Source: Takakia lepidozioides (Eukaryota; Streptophyta; Takakiopsida; Takakiales; Takakiaceae). Taken from it: DNA of 64,000 bases. The first letter of the stretch is position 1. Every line of letters begins with the position of its first letter. The notes under the pieces are model-generated. The model saw nothing but the letters and a program-made list of their open reading frames with translations. It had not been told where the DNA came from and made no database searches. Of this stretch, positions 20,023 through 32,051 are shown one piece after another. The DNA lies in assembly GCA_030704615.1 (NCBI GenBank), contig CM060732.1, positions 6,508,001 to 6,572,000 of the forward strand, read 5' to 3'. Made by a program: the position numbers and the translations under genes.

Positions 20023-22405
20023 ATGTTTTTTTTGAAATTTGATCATACTCATCTGTGCATTTATGGTGAATGAATGCGTCTAATGAAAAAAAAATTGTTA
20101 TTTTGAAAGAATTTAGTCTTAAAGGACTTTATGAAAATTGCTATTTTTTAGGCTCAAAATAGTACATAATTTTTTTTTTAACTTCATATTTTTGAATGAT
20201 AGTTTTCATTCCAGATTCTTCATTCTCCAAAGCAAGTTTGAGAGAGTCCCTTTTCTTAACTTTGTTCTAACTCCTCTATTAAAAAAGTCCATAACGTCTT
20301 TTTTTATGGACTGTGACAATTCATTTTTAAAGTAACTTCCATTTAAAAGTGACTTCCATTTAAAAGTCCATAGCATCTAGAGATTCTGGTTTTTGATAAT
20401 GAGATTTAAAACTGTGAAAGTATATGTAGATGAGCCTCTATATGTTAGTCCCTTGTTATTGATGGTATTGTCATGTAGGAGTATGATAATTTAACACTAT
20501 TCTATGTCTGGAAAAAACAGTGTTGTGACAGCAAAAAATGGACACTGTAGGTTACAACCACCCATCTGAATTGGAGACCTTTCCATTGATATCTCTCCCG
20601 TCGAGGCTCCAATCATTGTCCCAGGAATGCCCACTTTGCCATTTTTGCTATTTTTTGTGAATTTCCAACCACCAACAGTACTTGGAATTCCTATGTATCC
20701 CTGTGTGTCTCCTATGTCGAGGCCCATCTAAGCCCAAGTGCAATCTTCTATGTATCCAAGTGCATCTCCCATGTAGAGGCCCAAGTGTCCACTGTCATCT
20801 AAGCCCAAGTGCGATATCCATATGTATCCAAGTGCGTCTCCCATGTGCGTCTCCTATGTCGAGGCCCATCTAAGCCCAGTGTGCAATCTCCTATGTATCC
20901 AAGTACGTCTCCCATGTCAAGGCCCCATTTATTTTGTTTCATGAATTTATTGAGTAGTAATATCCAATAATTATTGATATATCTCCCATATCTAGGGTAG
21001 CCTATGCCATTGGCCCAAGTGTCCAATGTCATCTAAGTCCAAATGCATTTTCTTTCCACATAGCCTACGACCAGATTTGAACTGGAGACCTTTCCCTTGA
21101 TATCTCTCCTGTCGAGGCTCCAATCATTGTCCCGGGAATGCCCACTTTGCTATTTTCCCCGAATTTCCGACGACCAAAAGTACTTGAAATTCCACATCTC
21201 CCACATCGCTGGTCCAAAAATCATGAGACCAAGCCCATGCACCCCTCCTCGTCGAGGGCTTTCCAACAGTACCAAGCACCAGGGTTGGGGCCTCGCGGTT
21301 TGGGACATCTCAACGTGACAAAACAAAACGAAACAAACAAACTGGCTTCCTCGTATATTGACTAGGGTAGCCTGTGCCGTTGGCCCAAGTGTCCAGTGTC
21401 ATCTAAGCCCAAGTGTAAGATCTTCTATGGTCGAGGCCCAAGTGCGACCTCTAGGGTAGCATGTGCCTTTGGCCCATGTGTGTGAAGAATTGAAATTTAA
21501 GACCAAGTACAATTTCATATGTATCCCAGTGCATCTCCTATGTTGAAGCCCAAGTGCGACCTCGAGTGTAGCCTATGCCTTTGGCTTATGTGTGAAGAAT
21601 TGAAATCTAAGACCAAGTGCAATTTCCCATAGGCAAGTGCGTCTCCTATGTTGAGGCCCAAATGTCCAGTGTCATCTAAGCCCAAGTGCAGTCTCTTATG
21701 TATCCAAGTTCGTCTCCCATGTCAAGGCCCAATTTAATTTTTTCATGAATTTATCGAGTAGTAATATATCCAATCATTATTGATATATCTCCAAGAGCAT
21801 CAATATATGAAGCAAGCCATATCTAATCATTTTTTTTCCACAGAACCTACGACCAGATTTGAACCAAAGACCTTTCTCTTGATATCTCTCTTGTCGAGGC
21901 TCCAATCATCCAACGACCAAAAGTACTTGAAAATCGTTTTAGTCATATCTCATTATTATTTTTTCCACAGAGCCTACGACCAGATTTGAACCAGAGACGT
22001 TTCTCCTGTCGAGGCTCCAACCATTGTCCCAGGAATACCCACTTTGCTATTTTTCTTTGAATTTCTAGCGACCAAAAGTACTTGAAATTTCACATCTTTT
22101 ACACCGTAGGGCCAAAAACTATGAGACCAAGCCCGTGCACCCCTCCTCGTCGAGGGCTTTCCAATGGTACCAAGCACCAAGGCCGGGGCCTCGCGATTTG
22201 GGACATCTCAACATGACAAAACAAAACAAAACAAAACAAAACAAACGTCTCGCTTCATATATTGACTAGGGTAGCCTGTGCCATTGGCCCAAGTGTCTAG
22301 TGTCATCTAAGTCCAAGTGCAATCCCCTATGTATCCAAGTGCATCTCTTATGTCGAGGCCCAAATCCGACATCTAGGGTAGCATGTGCCGTTGGTCCAAG
22401 TGTCC

Positions 22406-22599
22406 ACTGTCATCCCGGTTATCAACATCACGTCCGTCCGTCAGCGTCAGGTCACGTCAGATCTGACGCTAACGGGACCTCCGTCACGTCAGGTTCGGCG
22501 AATATTCTGGTAAAAATAGTACCAGATAAAATACTGCCACTTAAGCAGCCACGTCACCGACACGGTGGCGGTGACAAATACATTTTGAAAATTAACAAA
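22406..22599. other. GC-rich segment before the palindrome array
   Basis: Contains CACGTCAG and CGTCAG words in both orientations (GTCAGCGTCAGGTCACGTC then GATCTGACGCTAACGG), an imperfect inverted repeat. It may be the outer end of the same element as the array. Confidence 0.4.
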
Positions 22600-23470
22600 A
22601 TGAACGCGACCGCCAATTATGGTGGTCGTTTTGTTTTTCGAAATTAAAAAAGAAATAGCCACAGCCATAATTGGCGATCGCTCCAATTTATTTTAAAAAA
22701 AAAATAAGATTGGCGGTCGCTTTATTTTTGAATTAAAAAATAAAATAGCGACCGTTATCTTGGCGGTCGTTTCAATTTATTTTAAGAAAAAAAAACAAGA
22801 TTGGCGGTCGCATTGGCGGTCGCCTAATTTATAAAGGAAAACAAGCGACTGCCGTATTGGTGGTCGCACAATTTTGTAAATATGTACAGAACAAGCGACC
22901 GCCACATGGCGGTCGGATAATTTCAAAAAAAAAAAAAAAAAACAGCGACCGCCATTGGGCGGTCGCATAATTTAAAATATATATAGAGAAACAAACGACC
23001 GCCATATGGCGGTCGGTAAATTTAAAATTATATAAATAAAACAAGCGACATATGAAAATAAAAGCGACCGCCACACCGATGGTCGCTTGTTTTAAAACAA
23101 TACAATATTTGCGACCACCAAACCGGCGGTCGCGTCAATTTTAAAATATATATTAAGTCTAAGCGACCGCCTTACGGGCGGTCGCGTTTTTTAAAACATA
23201 TTAAAAAAAAAAACGACCACCATATTGGCGGACGCTTTATTTTAAATATATTAACAAATGAACGACCGCCATACCGGCAGTCGCATTATATTTTGAAATA
23301 AAAAATAATAGTGACTGCCATACGGGCGGTCGCTTAAATTTAAAAATATACAAAATAGAAGTGACCGCAATATTGCACAAAATGAAAGGAAATAAAAGCG
23401 ACCGCAGTAGTGGCGGTCGCTTGTTTTTCATAAAAAATAGAAATAGCGACCGTAGTATTAGCGGTCGCTT
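22600..23470. repeat. Regular array of GCGACCGCC palindromes, pitch about 50 bp
   Basis: About 17-18 imperfect palindromes of 22-24 bp (GCGACCGCCA, 2-6 nt, TGGCGGTCGC). Their left edges are near 22606, 22657, 22748, 22845, 22895, 22945, 22995, 23064, 23111, 23163, 23212, 23262, 23311, 23361, 23398 and 23446, plus half-sites near 22711 and 22803-22820. Spacers are about 27 bp of almost pure A/T. The arms vary by compensating and non-compensating changes. No coding sequence. It most resembles the subterminal motif arrays of CACTA (En/Spm) transposons, but clear CACTA ends were not found. Confidence 0.9.
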
Positions 23471-23879
23471 AATTTCAAAATTATAAAAAATATGGTTGTA
23501 CAGTCTTTTTCGGGTGGGCGCTATTGGTTCGTCATTTATTCATTTCACTTTCATTTCACTGTCATCCTTCTTGGATCATATATAAAGGAGGATGGTCACC
23601 AAGCTCCTCATGGCGACGCCAAGCGTGGTTCCGATGGGATATCAGTCTGGTCTGCTAGACTGCTGGTCTGTAGGGATACGCTTTGGATTTTCTCTTCTAT
23701 TGAACGAGAGTGTAGCCCAATAGGAGGATGCGCATCTTTTGCCGTTGTGGCTTCTACCAAAGCCACTTCAGCAGATTGTGTATAAGCTCAATACTACAAC
23801 CCACATCGACCCACTTGGGTTGCTGACAGATGTAGAAGTGTTGGGCTATCGCATTGCACTCTACATTCACAACACGTTC
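23471..23879 (+). other. Unrecognised gene-like scrap
   Basis: A plus-strand frame from about 23610 reads MATPSVVPMGYQSGLLDCW, meets a stop near 23720, then continues PKPLQQIVYKLNTTTHIDPL and LLTDVEVLGYRIALYIHNTF. The composition is protein-like but no family was recognised. It abuts a chromovirus scrap on the right and the palindrome array on the left, so it may be internal sequence of a mobile element. Confidence 0.3.
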
Positions 23880-23970
23880 AGTGCGGTTTCAGCGTGTTCC
23901 CGTACCTCAGGCCAACATTCCAAGGCGGACCCAATTGTAGTGATTGGGGCGCACGATTGGTTCAAGGTTA
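23880..23970 (+). mobile_element. Chromovirus scrap (3' UTR part)
   Basis: GTGTTCCCGTACCTCAGGCC through TTGGTTCAAGGTTA is the reverse complement of about 565-660 in copy A. It is only about 90 bp, in opposite orientation to copy A. Confidence 0.8.
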
Positions 23971-24840
23971 CAGTGTGGGTTGCAACTTTGCATATGTGAT
24001 ATGAACCTACTTATGCACATGTGGACCAAATATAAGCTTGAACCAAGTTCATTCAATGGGTCATTCTAGTGTTGAACGCAGCTATGTGTCGTAGAGACGA
24101 AAAATTACGTTTCGCCTGCACATGATTTTTTTCTTATTCCATTTTCAAGCCATATGCTTAATGACAGCATATGCAATGTGCGTGCAAAATTTGGGAGTAA
24201 ACAAAAGTCATTTGGACCCAGAATCATATTTTGTTCTCTCATTTGCACTCCAAAGTTGAGTTATCTTTGACTTCATGCACTCTTCATAGAGAGTTCTGCA
24301 AAAATGACCTTTATTTGTTTTCCATTTTTTTTTGGTCCAATGTTTTGCATGGATGTAGTAGTGCAAACCCTGATATCACAGAACAAAATAGAGCCAAAAA
24401 TAAAATCATTACGCCCCTCAAAACCGCAATCCTATATTTTCTAAATGCAAATATTCATTTTAAATTCGATTTAATTCAAAATTGGTTCAAGGGTGAGTTC
24501 ATTCGTTGGGGAGGCAAATGTTTTTATTTTTGCTGGATCTTTGCATAGGTGTTGCACACATATTTAAGCACATGTGGGAAAAAGTGAAGCTTGAAACACA
24601 TCCGTTTGATGGGTGCAATGGCATGAGAGGATTTTCTTTCACATTAATAAACAAAAATTGGTTGATAGGGTGAAGGCGTCCTTGGGGGGGCAAATGATTT
24701 TGTTTGGGTTTGAAACTTTGCATGCGTGACGTTGCGCACATACATGTAATTATTGAATGACATATTTGATGCATGCACATATTGAAGGTTGTTGTTTGCA
24801 TTTCGCTTATAATAAGTTGTATGGTTGCAATGACACATTA
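23971..24840. repeat. Dispersed repeat with internal reiteration
   Basis: Matches 6440-6930 in inverted orientation around CTTCATGCACTCTTCATAGAGAG. ACTTTGCAT, GTGTTGCACACATATTTAAGC and GCACATGTGG phrases recur near 23990, 24545 and 24715, so the unit repeats inside itself. No gene was seen. Confidence 0.6.
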
Positions 24841-24865
24841 TAATATGGGCTGCAGTAATGTCTGT

Positions 24866-24985
24866 TATTATTGAAATTTTCGTAAGTTCTTGTTCTTCTA
24901 TGGCAGTGGACCTTCCAGCGGATTGGGAAATTTTCTTAAGTCTTGTTCTTCTACGGCGGCGGACTTTCCAACAGTCTGGGCAGAC
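24866..24985. repeat. Tandem duplication, about 55 bp
   Basis: GAAATTTTCGTAAGTTCTTG...GGACCTTCCAGCGGATTGGG is followed at once by GAAATTTTCTTAAGTCTTG...GGACTTTCCAACAGTCTGGG. The two units differ at several positions. Confidence 0.75.
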
Positions 24986-25014
24986 CCTCCAAGGGACTGG
25001 GCAGGTGGACTCAC

Positions 25015-25040
25015 AGTCCACTCTACACGTAGAGTGGACT
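25015..25040. repeat. Perfect 12-bp-stem hairpin
   Basis: AGTCCACTCTAC, 2-nt loop AC, GTAGAGTGGACT. All stem pairs are exact. Confidence 0.9.
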
Positions 25041-25079
25041 TGCATAGTGAACCCTCCAGCGGACTAGCAGAGTGGATTT

Positions 25080-25195
25080 TCGGTAGTACTACTAGTGCCT
25101 TCGGACACGAAGGTGGACAGCTTTGTGATACCAATCGGTGGATTGAACCCACAACCACTTCGGAGGTGGTATGTGCCCATCACAAATGTCACTAG
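25080..25195 (-). repeat. SINE family 2, copy 2
   Basis: On the minus strand ATGGGCACATACCACCTCC and GTGGTTGTGGGTTCAATCC align with the 19497 copy. The B box is kept and the A-box region is diverged. Confidence 0.6.
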
Positions 25196-26836
25196 CAAAT
25201 TCACCTCTAGGGTCCCCTCCCCTCTCCCACCCACCCACCCACCCACCCACCCTCCCTCATAGTGGGCCCAAAAATAAGTGTGGAGAGGGCACACATGGCA
25301 TTGACACCACTTGACGTTTGGATAACACTTGCCCGTTCCGTCCACGCTTTCAAATGTTTTGGAACTCTCCGGAACACCATCACTGTATCACAACATCCAA
25401 AGTCACAGCGCAATCTGATTGTCTGAGATTACCTTTTTTTGATGTGAGCATAACGATCCCAACAATGGATCGGTCTGGACATCGCTCCAAGACAAGAGTG
25501 CGCCATGCATGGTTCTGGACGGATCGCTCCACGGTGGTGGCTTAGTGCGGGGCTCCTCACGCACTAGGACGGACGGACACCTCCTGTGAATCTGCCTTCT
25601 TCCTATAATTAGGTTTTGAGGGTCAAGGAAGTACGTTTTGATGATTCAGGCGATTTCGTGATAGCAAGGTGCTCCCCCTTCTTATGAGGGGGCCATCGTT
25701 CTATCCCATTAGACGTGCTGGAGAGCAAGTGAGACAGGAAGTGAGAGGACCAGTGATTCCTTGGAGGTCAGCCTTTGTCTGTGCACACAAATGGACTTGT
25801 GCAGGGTAGAGCATGATACCCTAAGCATGATGTACCCAGAGCTGGCGATGATCCCCTGACTGTCTATGCAACTCAATGTTCCTGCTACTTGACATGTGAG
25901 CAGTCCAGTCCCTTGATATAGTGACCACACGACCTGCTGTAGGTGGTGCAAAGTTCTAATTGATACCTTCTGTCTGGAGTTTCTATACATGTGTGCTGAG
26001 CCTCCTTGTCTCAGTTGGAATGAAGTCCAACCCACAACAAAACATAACGGAAGGGAACGAGGGTTATTGTTAATAGATTTTGATGGATACTTTCGATGCC
26101 TGGTATCGTGCATTTGGTTTCTGCATGCACTTGCTCGAGGCAGGATTTCACATCACACTCTGCTGTGCAGCTTGATGCTATGGCAGTGAAATTGAGTATA
26201 TTCACTGTTTCTCGGATGTTGGCTGCTTGCGAGTCTGTTCTTAACATATCTGTGAGGCATTAATTGCTTCGCTTGAAGTCTATTTTCTGAAAGAATTCAT
26301 GTACTGCTGCTGCGCACCTCCTATTGTCCCAAATCCTCGAAGCTCCCAAAACGTTCCAGTGATTTCCTTTATGGAACTTCACTACAGATCTTTTGCTGAA
26401 TCCGCTTGGAATTGCCTTGTATTGAGTTGGGCGTGGCTGCATACGATGCATAAGAATGAGCAAGCATGGGAAAGAGGTTGCCCTTCCACCAAAATTGCAG
26501 GTCTGGATGGTTTGCTTGTGCAACAGTCATATCGCCCAACTCAAACGAGTATCCTGTAGAAACAACTTAGTATGGATGTAAAAGACTTTCCAATTTTGGA
26601 GGGGACTCATCTCTGATTATAGGAAGAGTGATTTCAAGTACAAATTTAATAAGTCACTATGGCCAGTGACCCATCACAAACGAAGCTGAGTAAGCATTAC
26701 CAGTACATCTTGAATGAGTATCTAGCAAACATACACCCACTGGGGTGCGTGTCATTACAAATTCCCGCATTCCACGCAGCCAACATCCTGGTCTTAGTAT
26801 ATATTCTAGGTTATTGTAGATGTCATCTAAACTCAG
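25196..26836. other. Intergenic DNA downstream of the P450 gene
   Basis: (CCCA)n microsatellite at about 25228-25251. Minus-strand frames at 25709-26247 and 26260-26523 have no recognisable domain. No canonical AATAAA was seen within 150 nt of the P450 stop. Confidence 0.4.
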
Positions 26837-29800
26837 TCACATTCGCTTGCTGATTCGGATGGGATAACCACCTTTGGGAGGAGTAAGAGCCCAGTGCTGG
26901 TGGCCTGGATTAGGTCCAATTCTGTCCCACCTACATACCATTTCACGCCACTCAGTTAGTACATATAGCAAAACCCTCCGTCCTTTGGGATAAGGGCATA
27001 GCACCAGACTGAAGCAGTCATATGTACTTCCATACCTTTGGCGATCTGGTCAAGATCTGTTATGTATCGATTCATGTACATTGTTGCACCCTTTTGTCAG
27101 CATCTCACAATGATCTTCGAGCTGGGTCTCTGCTCCATCCACATTGTGGTTTCACACTCATTTTTTCTCCACAATTTTGACCTCAATGTTGTCCTGACCA
27201 CACAGCTAAGTCTGACTCTCTCCACATCCAAGATACGCAGTTTCAGTTAGCGGAATCTCTCTGAAACGTACATGCCATGTGTTGGACGTACCTGTATTCA
27301 GTAACCAGGTAATGGAGGAAAACCAAGACCTCTGTCTTAGAAAGCTCTCCACCAGGGCATTTGTGTGCTCCATGGCCAAATGGAAAAAATGTGTTGGGTT
27401 TTGGGGGCACCTGCCAATACATCCCAGACCTTAATCCGTTAAAGAGCCACAAATGACTTATGGAACATGACTGACCTCCAAGAAGGTTCACGGAAGAGTG
27501 CATGGTCTGCAATACCTCAAATCGGGACGGATCAAACTTCCAAGGTTCCGGAAAGTATTCTGGATTCCGATGAAGAGGGGCCACTGACGCCCAGACTTGC
27601 CATCCCTTTGGAATGAAACACCCTGCAAACACCAGCGCCTTTCATGTTTCAGACATGAAGTTGCCAAGCACAAGTTGTGGACCTTTCTTCCATATCCCTC
27701 TGCAGGGCATTTCACAGCATACAAACTAGGTACCCTGGTCTGCTCAGCAGTACATTGCACTTACCTAGAAGGGGCAAAACATGCGAATGTAAGGTCTGGT
27801 GTCATGATATCAGAACTACATGCAGCCAAATTCCATGTACTGAAATTGAACTCCAGACCAAGTGAACAGGGACTACCATTCAACTCCACATCTTGGGCCG
27901 CCGTTCGAGGGATAAATGGAACCATTGATGCACACCTAAGACCCTCCAGAAAGACCTGCATTCATGAGGCTCTTTAGGTTTTAGCAAACAAAGGCAGAAA
28001 GTGTTGAAGATGTTAGTACTCTTTCTAGATCATTCAGATGAAATTTCACATTCTTCAGATGTTACTCTCTTTGAGACGAATTGAACACATTGACATGGAC
28101 CTTGCTTGACTCCTCCTGTTTCACCCTCTTGAGGTCCAAGCTCCAAAGCTAATGTGCAGGAACCGGTCACATAGTGCACATGGCATGTTGGCTTGAGCAC
28201 TGGGCTGACTCAGCCGTTAGCTCCCTGCCAATGGGGCCCTAAGCGTCAAGCCCACGTGACTACATAATAGAGAAGTGCAGGACTGAGTGGCAATACGTAC
28301 ACGGTTAGTAAGCGGCATGTTGTTCTTTATGTCCGACGGCGTCAACACATAATCCTCTGCTTTCCTCAGGCTCATCTGCTCTGCCTGCTCAGATTTTATG
28401 GGTTGGAGAAAGTTCCACATATGAGCGATGAATGGATCGAAGAGTATACTAATTTATGCATCTGTCATTCCAAGTGTCTTACAAGCTTTAGTTCAATAGT
28501 GATTACATAGTGATTTCAAGCAAGCAGATAGCAACTGACTGAGGTGAGAAGTGCCATAGCATCCTGGAGTTCAAATGACACAGGGTTTGATGAAGTTTGG
28601 CTTGAAAGAGAGGCAAAAGAGGGAGCAAACACGAGATCCACAACAGGCCGTTGCTATAGCATCAACCGAGTTTCTCTTCTCATGCACAGAACCCATGGTA
28701 AACTTCTCAGGGAATTGGACAGCAAAGGCCCCGACTATTTCATGTGCACTGAGATCAAAGAACTTGAGATACATAAGAAAAAACTGGTTCTATTTTGGCA
28801 CGTAGGTTTCCAATATGTTGTCTCCAGTAGAACATGCAGCATAACTTGGGCATTTCAGCTGGTTACAGTCACTTACCCTCACAGCTTCGAATATGGCAGG
28901 ATTCTCACCAAGAAACTTCATAATCCACGGAATCAGAGCGGAAGTGGTCTCAAACCCAGCAAAGAACACAGTAATGATGACGAGGCACATCTGCCGGGGT
29001 GTGAAGTTTGAGCCACTCTCAAGTTTATACTCCATTAAAGCTCCGAGAAGATCATCGTAATTTTTTCCTTCTTGTCTTCTCTGCACCATGTAGCTTTCCA
29101 TTTTTTCACAAATCTTCTCTTTGGCCTGGTACAAGTAAGAAAAAGTTATGAAAGTTAACCTCAGAGGACAGCCTGAGAATAACTTAAAAGTCTAGCTTGA
29201 AATAAATGTACTCGTGACATTTTCTGACTTAACTTGAAATAGAGACAGTCCAGATGATATCAATCTTGAACCAGGCGCCGTTTCAGGAGAATATTAGAAC
29301 TGCATTTCAGACATATACTTACCACCAGTGCCTTGCGAAGCCTGGAGAAGGGAACGTTCCAGGGCCAAGCAGTGAACCCCTTCCCATTCTCGGTGGCTAG
29401 TCTTCCCATCTCCTTGGCTTCTGCAGAGTCCACTTCCAGGTGTTTGCACACGAAGTGAAGATCGACAGAGAAGGTAAACTGCACAGTAAAATCAAATTTT
29501 AGAACTAGTCTCCTCTGTGAAGACCATTTGACTGTTTCGAATCTGCACCAATATCCACGTAAAAAATGAGCCTCAAATGCAATTCTAATCAGATGATTGT
29601 TGTTTCTTTCCTGATAGAATGCTGTCCATCTTATCTTTGAAGAATCCAGGTCCAGATCTATTGTACGAATCTAGAATGGAGGCTTATGCTTATTCATTCT
29701 GACTGTTCAGAATGATTTAATCATGGGACACTTACTACAGGACATTCTTTCACTTTGAAGAGAGAGGGAGAGACAGAGAGTGAGTGTACATGTATTGCGG

Positions 29801-31300
29801 TTCACTGACCCACAATCGGACTGTTTCCCGCTATGCATGTTTCCGACGTACAAATGGTTCGGCCCTGGATACCTTCGAGATGAGTTAACCGCCATAAATG
29901 CAGGAAGTTAGGAAGTGTAGGTACCTTCTCAACTTCTTTGTGGGTATTGACACACTTCCTTTCTGCCCATGAGCACAACATCGACCGCGCCAGACCGTCA
30001 ATGAATGGAACGCAGTCCCGAAGGAATGGTACCAGTGTACTACCAACAACGCTTCTTGCCGGGGAATGAAGATGAGTGTTGAAGAGACCTTCATCTGTGG
30101 CCTCAGCCATAGCTCCTAGCCGAATTTGAGGAAAGACATCCCCCGACGTTAGCACCCGTTTAATTCCATCTGCCGAGCTTACACAGACTGTATTTTTACC
30201 AAAATTGTTGGTCGAGAAGCAGTCGCCGTACCTACATTAACCATCAAAGGCCATCAGACGACAGACAGAGAAAACGGACTGAACGAAGTAGAACATGTAG
30301 TGAGAAACATCTACGAAAGAAACCATTGCGGGCACAGAAAGCACGGACGGCCTATGGAACAACGCGAGAAGAAAGTCCGCGGAAAGCTCAAAGAACTTCT
30401 GTACATGAGAAAGCATAAAACAACAAAGAGAATGGGGGCCCCAACAAGCAGCCCAATACCAAAAACTATTTACGAAGGGATTGTGTTCGTCATGTAACGC
30501 CTCATGCAGACATGCTGCGCATTTCTGATCCTCGTAGTGGAACACAACGGAATAAACTCATCATAGTAGAAAGGATAGTGAAATCTTGAAGAAATGATAT
30601 CAGTTTCAATCTCCCTCCTGTCATCTCTGGGCAAGCTTGGCTATATAAGGTCCAGGTTGTCCCACCGACTGAGGAGCCCTTGCTAGATAAGTATTTGGGC
30701 TGCACATGAAATTCTATCGTCGCTGAGAATGTGCGCATGGCATAAAAGTGGGAGCAACGGTGGCAATCGAGTCGCCCTGGTACCAGGATAAAGTGGCCCA
30801 TATGATGTCCTGAGGTACCGAGGCTATCCTGTGTAGTCTGTCAAGAAGGGGGCTCGAGGGACTCAAGGAAAGAAAGAATCTCTAAAACGTAGAGAAAGAG
30901 CGATAATTAAATTTCTTGGGCACTCCTTCAACGGTAGACAATACCTTATACAACTTCCAGGCTGATCAACATCATTGAAAGACATCGTAATCCGAGCATT
31001 ATCCCGCCTCAAACACAGCAAGATTTATGAGAAATATATATATGATGCTGCACAGCACATGTAGCATAAACCAGTATTGAGTGAAGGAGGGAGCTTGAAG
31101 CACCTAGCATGGTGACCGAGTGCAAAGTTGATAGGTGAATAGAAGAGCTTGAGGGTTTCCCCGATTATGGGCAGGAACTGCAACCAATTTCCCTTAGGAG
31201 TTCGTTTGGGCCTTCTTGCAGCCTGCACAACGCCTGCCACTAGCAGCGCAGCGATGAGCCCCACCACCCAAGTCCACAACTGCAGCGCAACTTCCCCCAT
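26837..31300 (-). CDS. Cytochrome P450, CYP85 clan, nine exons
   Basis: Haem-thiolate monooxygenase anchored in the ER; CYP85-clan enzymes oxidise steroids, terpenoids and hormones such as brassinosteroids, gibberellins and abscisate. Exons: 31300-31104, 30231-29925, 29478-29323, 29125-28877, 28384-28301, 27955-27877, 27622-27516, 27410-27292, 26930-26837. All introns are GT-AG, phases agree throughout, and the product is 463 residues, normal for the clan. Seen: N-terminal membrane anchor (about residues 8-27), FLPIIGETLKLF, I-helix AGFETTS (about 276-282), K-helix ExxR in LEGLR (335-338), FDPSRF (387-392), and haem loop FPFGHGAHKCPGGELSK with Cys411. His replaces the usual Arg two residues before the Cys, as also occurs in CYP707. 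The start is the first ATG; the frame upstream has only GTG. Subfamily and substrate were not assigned. Confidence 0.9.
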
Positions 31301-32051
31301 CGCTGAGTGCCAGCTCCAGATCTCTCCCTCTCTGCCCACCCTCACAATGTCAGAGTCTTGAAGTTTCTATCTACAGTCCGAGAACTCCAAATCTCTCTCT
31401 CTCACCCCCACCCGATCACAATATCAGAGTTTGTTGTCCGTACAAAAACTCTGTGGTGCCGGTCGTGTCTCTCCCGTCGTCTCTGACTACAGCCAACTTT
31501 TTCCTGATAAGCTTTGTATCGCCGGCTCTAATCAGCGTTTCTTGTATACTATTTGCATTGTCGCCCGAGTGGCATCTATGGGAACCTATTTATTAGAAAG
31601 TGGAACCTATTTATTAGAAAGTGGAGCAGTGACTACCGTCCCTGGACAACCGCAAAGGCATTTTTGCGCCTAATAATAAATTCAATAAATCAGCAAATTA
31701 GGCACGTTTTGAAAACCATTTCTCACAATATGTAGAGCAGTTTCATTCGGCCCGCAATGTATTAAGGCCACTTGTATTATTTAATGAAATGAAGGGTCCA
31801 AAAATTAAGGAGTGACTTTCTAGCGTGGGCTTTCTAGATAGTTCTAGTTCTAGCTGATTTTTTAGATAGTTCTAGTTCTAGTTCTAGTTGACTTTATGCA
31901 TAGTTCCAGTTTCTAGATACTTTTACTAATATGTCGGTCCGGTGAGAAGCAACCCACTAGTTGCTTGTGTCTTCAACATGCTGGCACATGCACTAGTAGC
32001 GTGTCTCACTACTGGTTTGAGAGCCAGAGCCAACGTGAGTAGTTGTTTGCT
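31301..32051. other. 5' flank of the P450 gene
   Basis: Probable promoter and 5' UTR for the minus-strand P450. Pyrimidine-rich runs (CTCTCTCTC at 31393-31403) lie close to the start. A 21-bp exact tandem duplication (GGAACCTATTTATTAGAAAGT) is at 31581-31622. GTTCTAGTTCTAG reiteration is near 31840-31890. No clear TATA box was seen. Confidence 0.45.

Larger units (their letters stand above)
19381..22420. repeat. Continuation of the reiterated repeat field
   Basis: Further copies of the arm vocabulary, all in right-arm orientation. The tRNA-like block, GACGAGG hairpin words, ATTTATTGAGTAGTAATAT and the CTAGGGTAGCCTGTGCC junction recur at about 19381, 21361 and 22265. No gene was seen. AT-rich non-repeat DNA at about 20025-20480 includes AAGTCCATAACGTC and AAGTCCATAGCATC words. 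Confidence 0.75.

Noticed and set aside
22600-23470. Resemblance of the palindrome array to a CRISPR array
   Set aside because: Repeats are imperfect palindromes with A/T-only spacers that are similar to each other, no cas genes are nearby, and the DNA is clearly plant nuclear.
25709-26523. Minus-strand frames downstream of the P450 gene, one Cys-containing
   Set aside because: No consistent splicing, no recognised family; could be the P450 3' flank.
27597-29011. Plus-strand open frames opposite the P450 gene
   Set aside because: They are antisense to well-supported P450 exons and introns and have no motifs.
31104-31345. Upstream GTG start adding 15 residues to the P450
   Set aside because: Plant genes start at ATG; the ATG at 31300 gives a normal membrane-anchor length.
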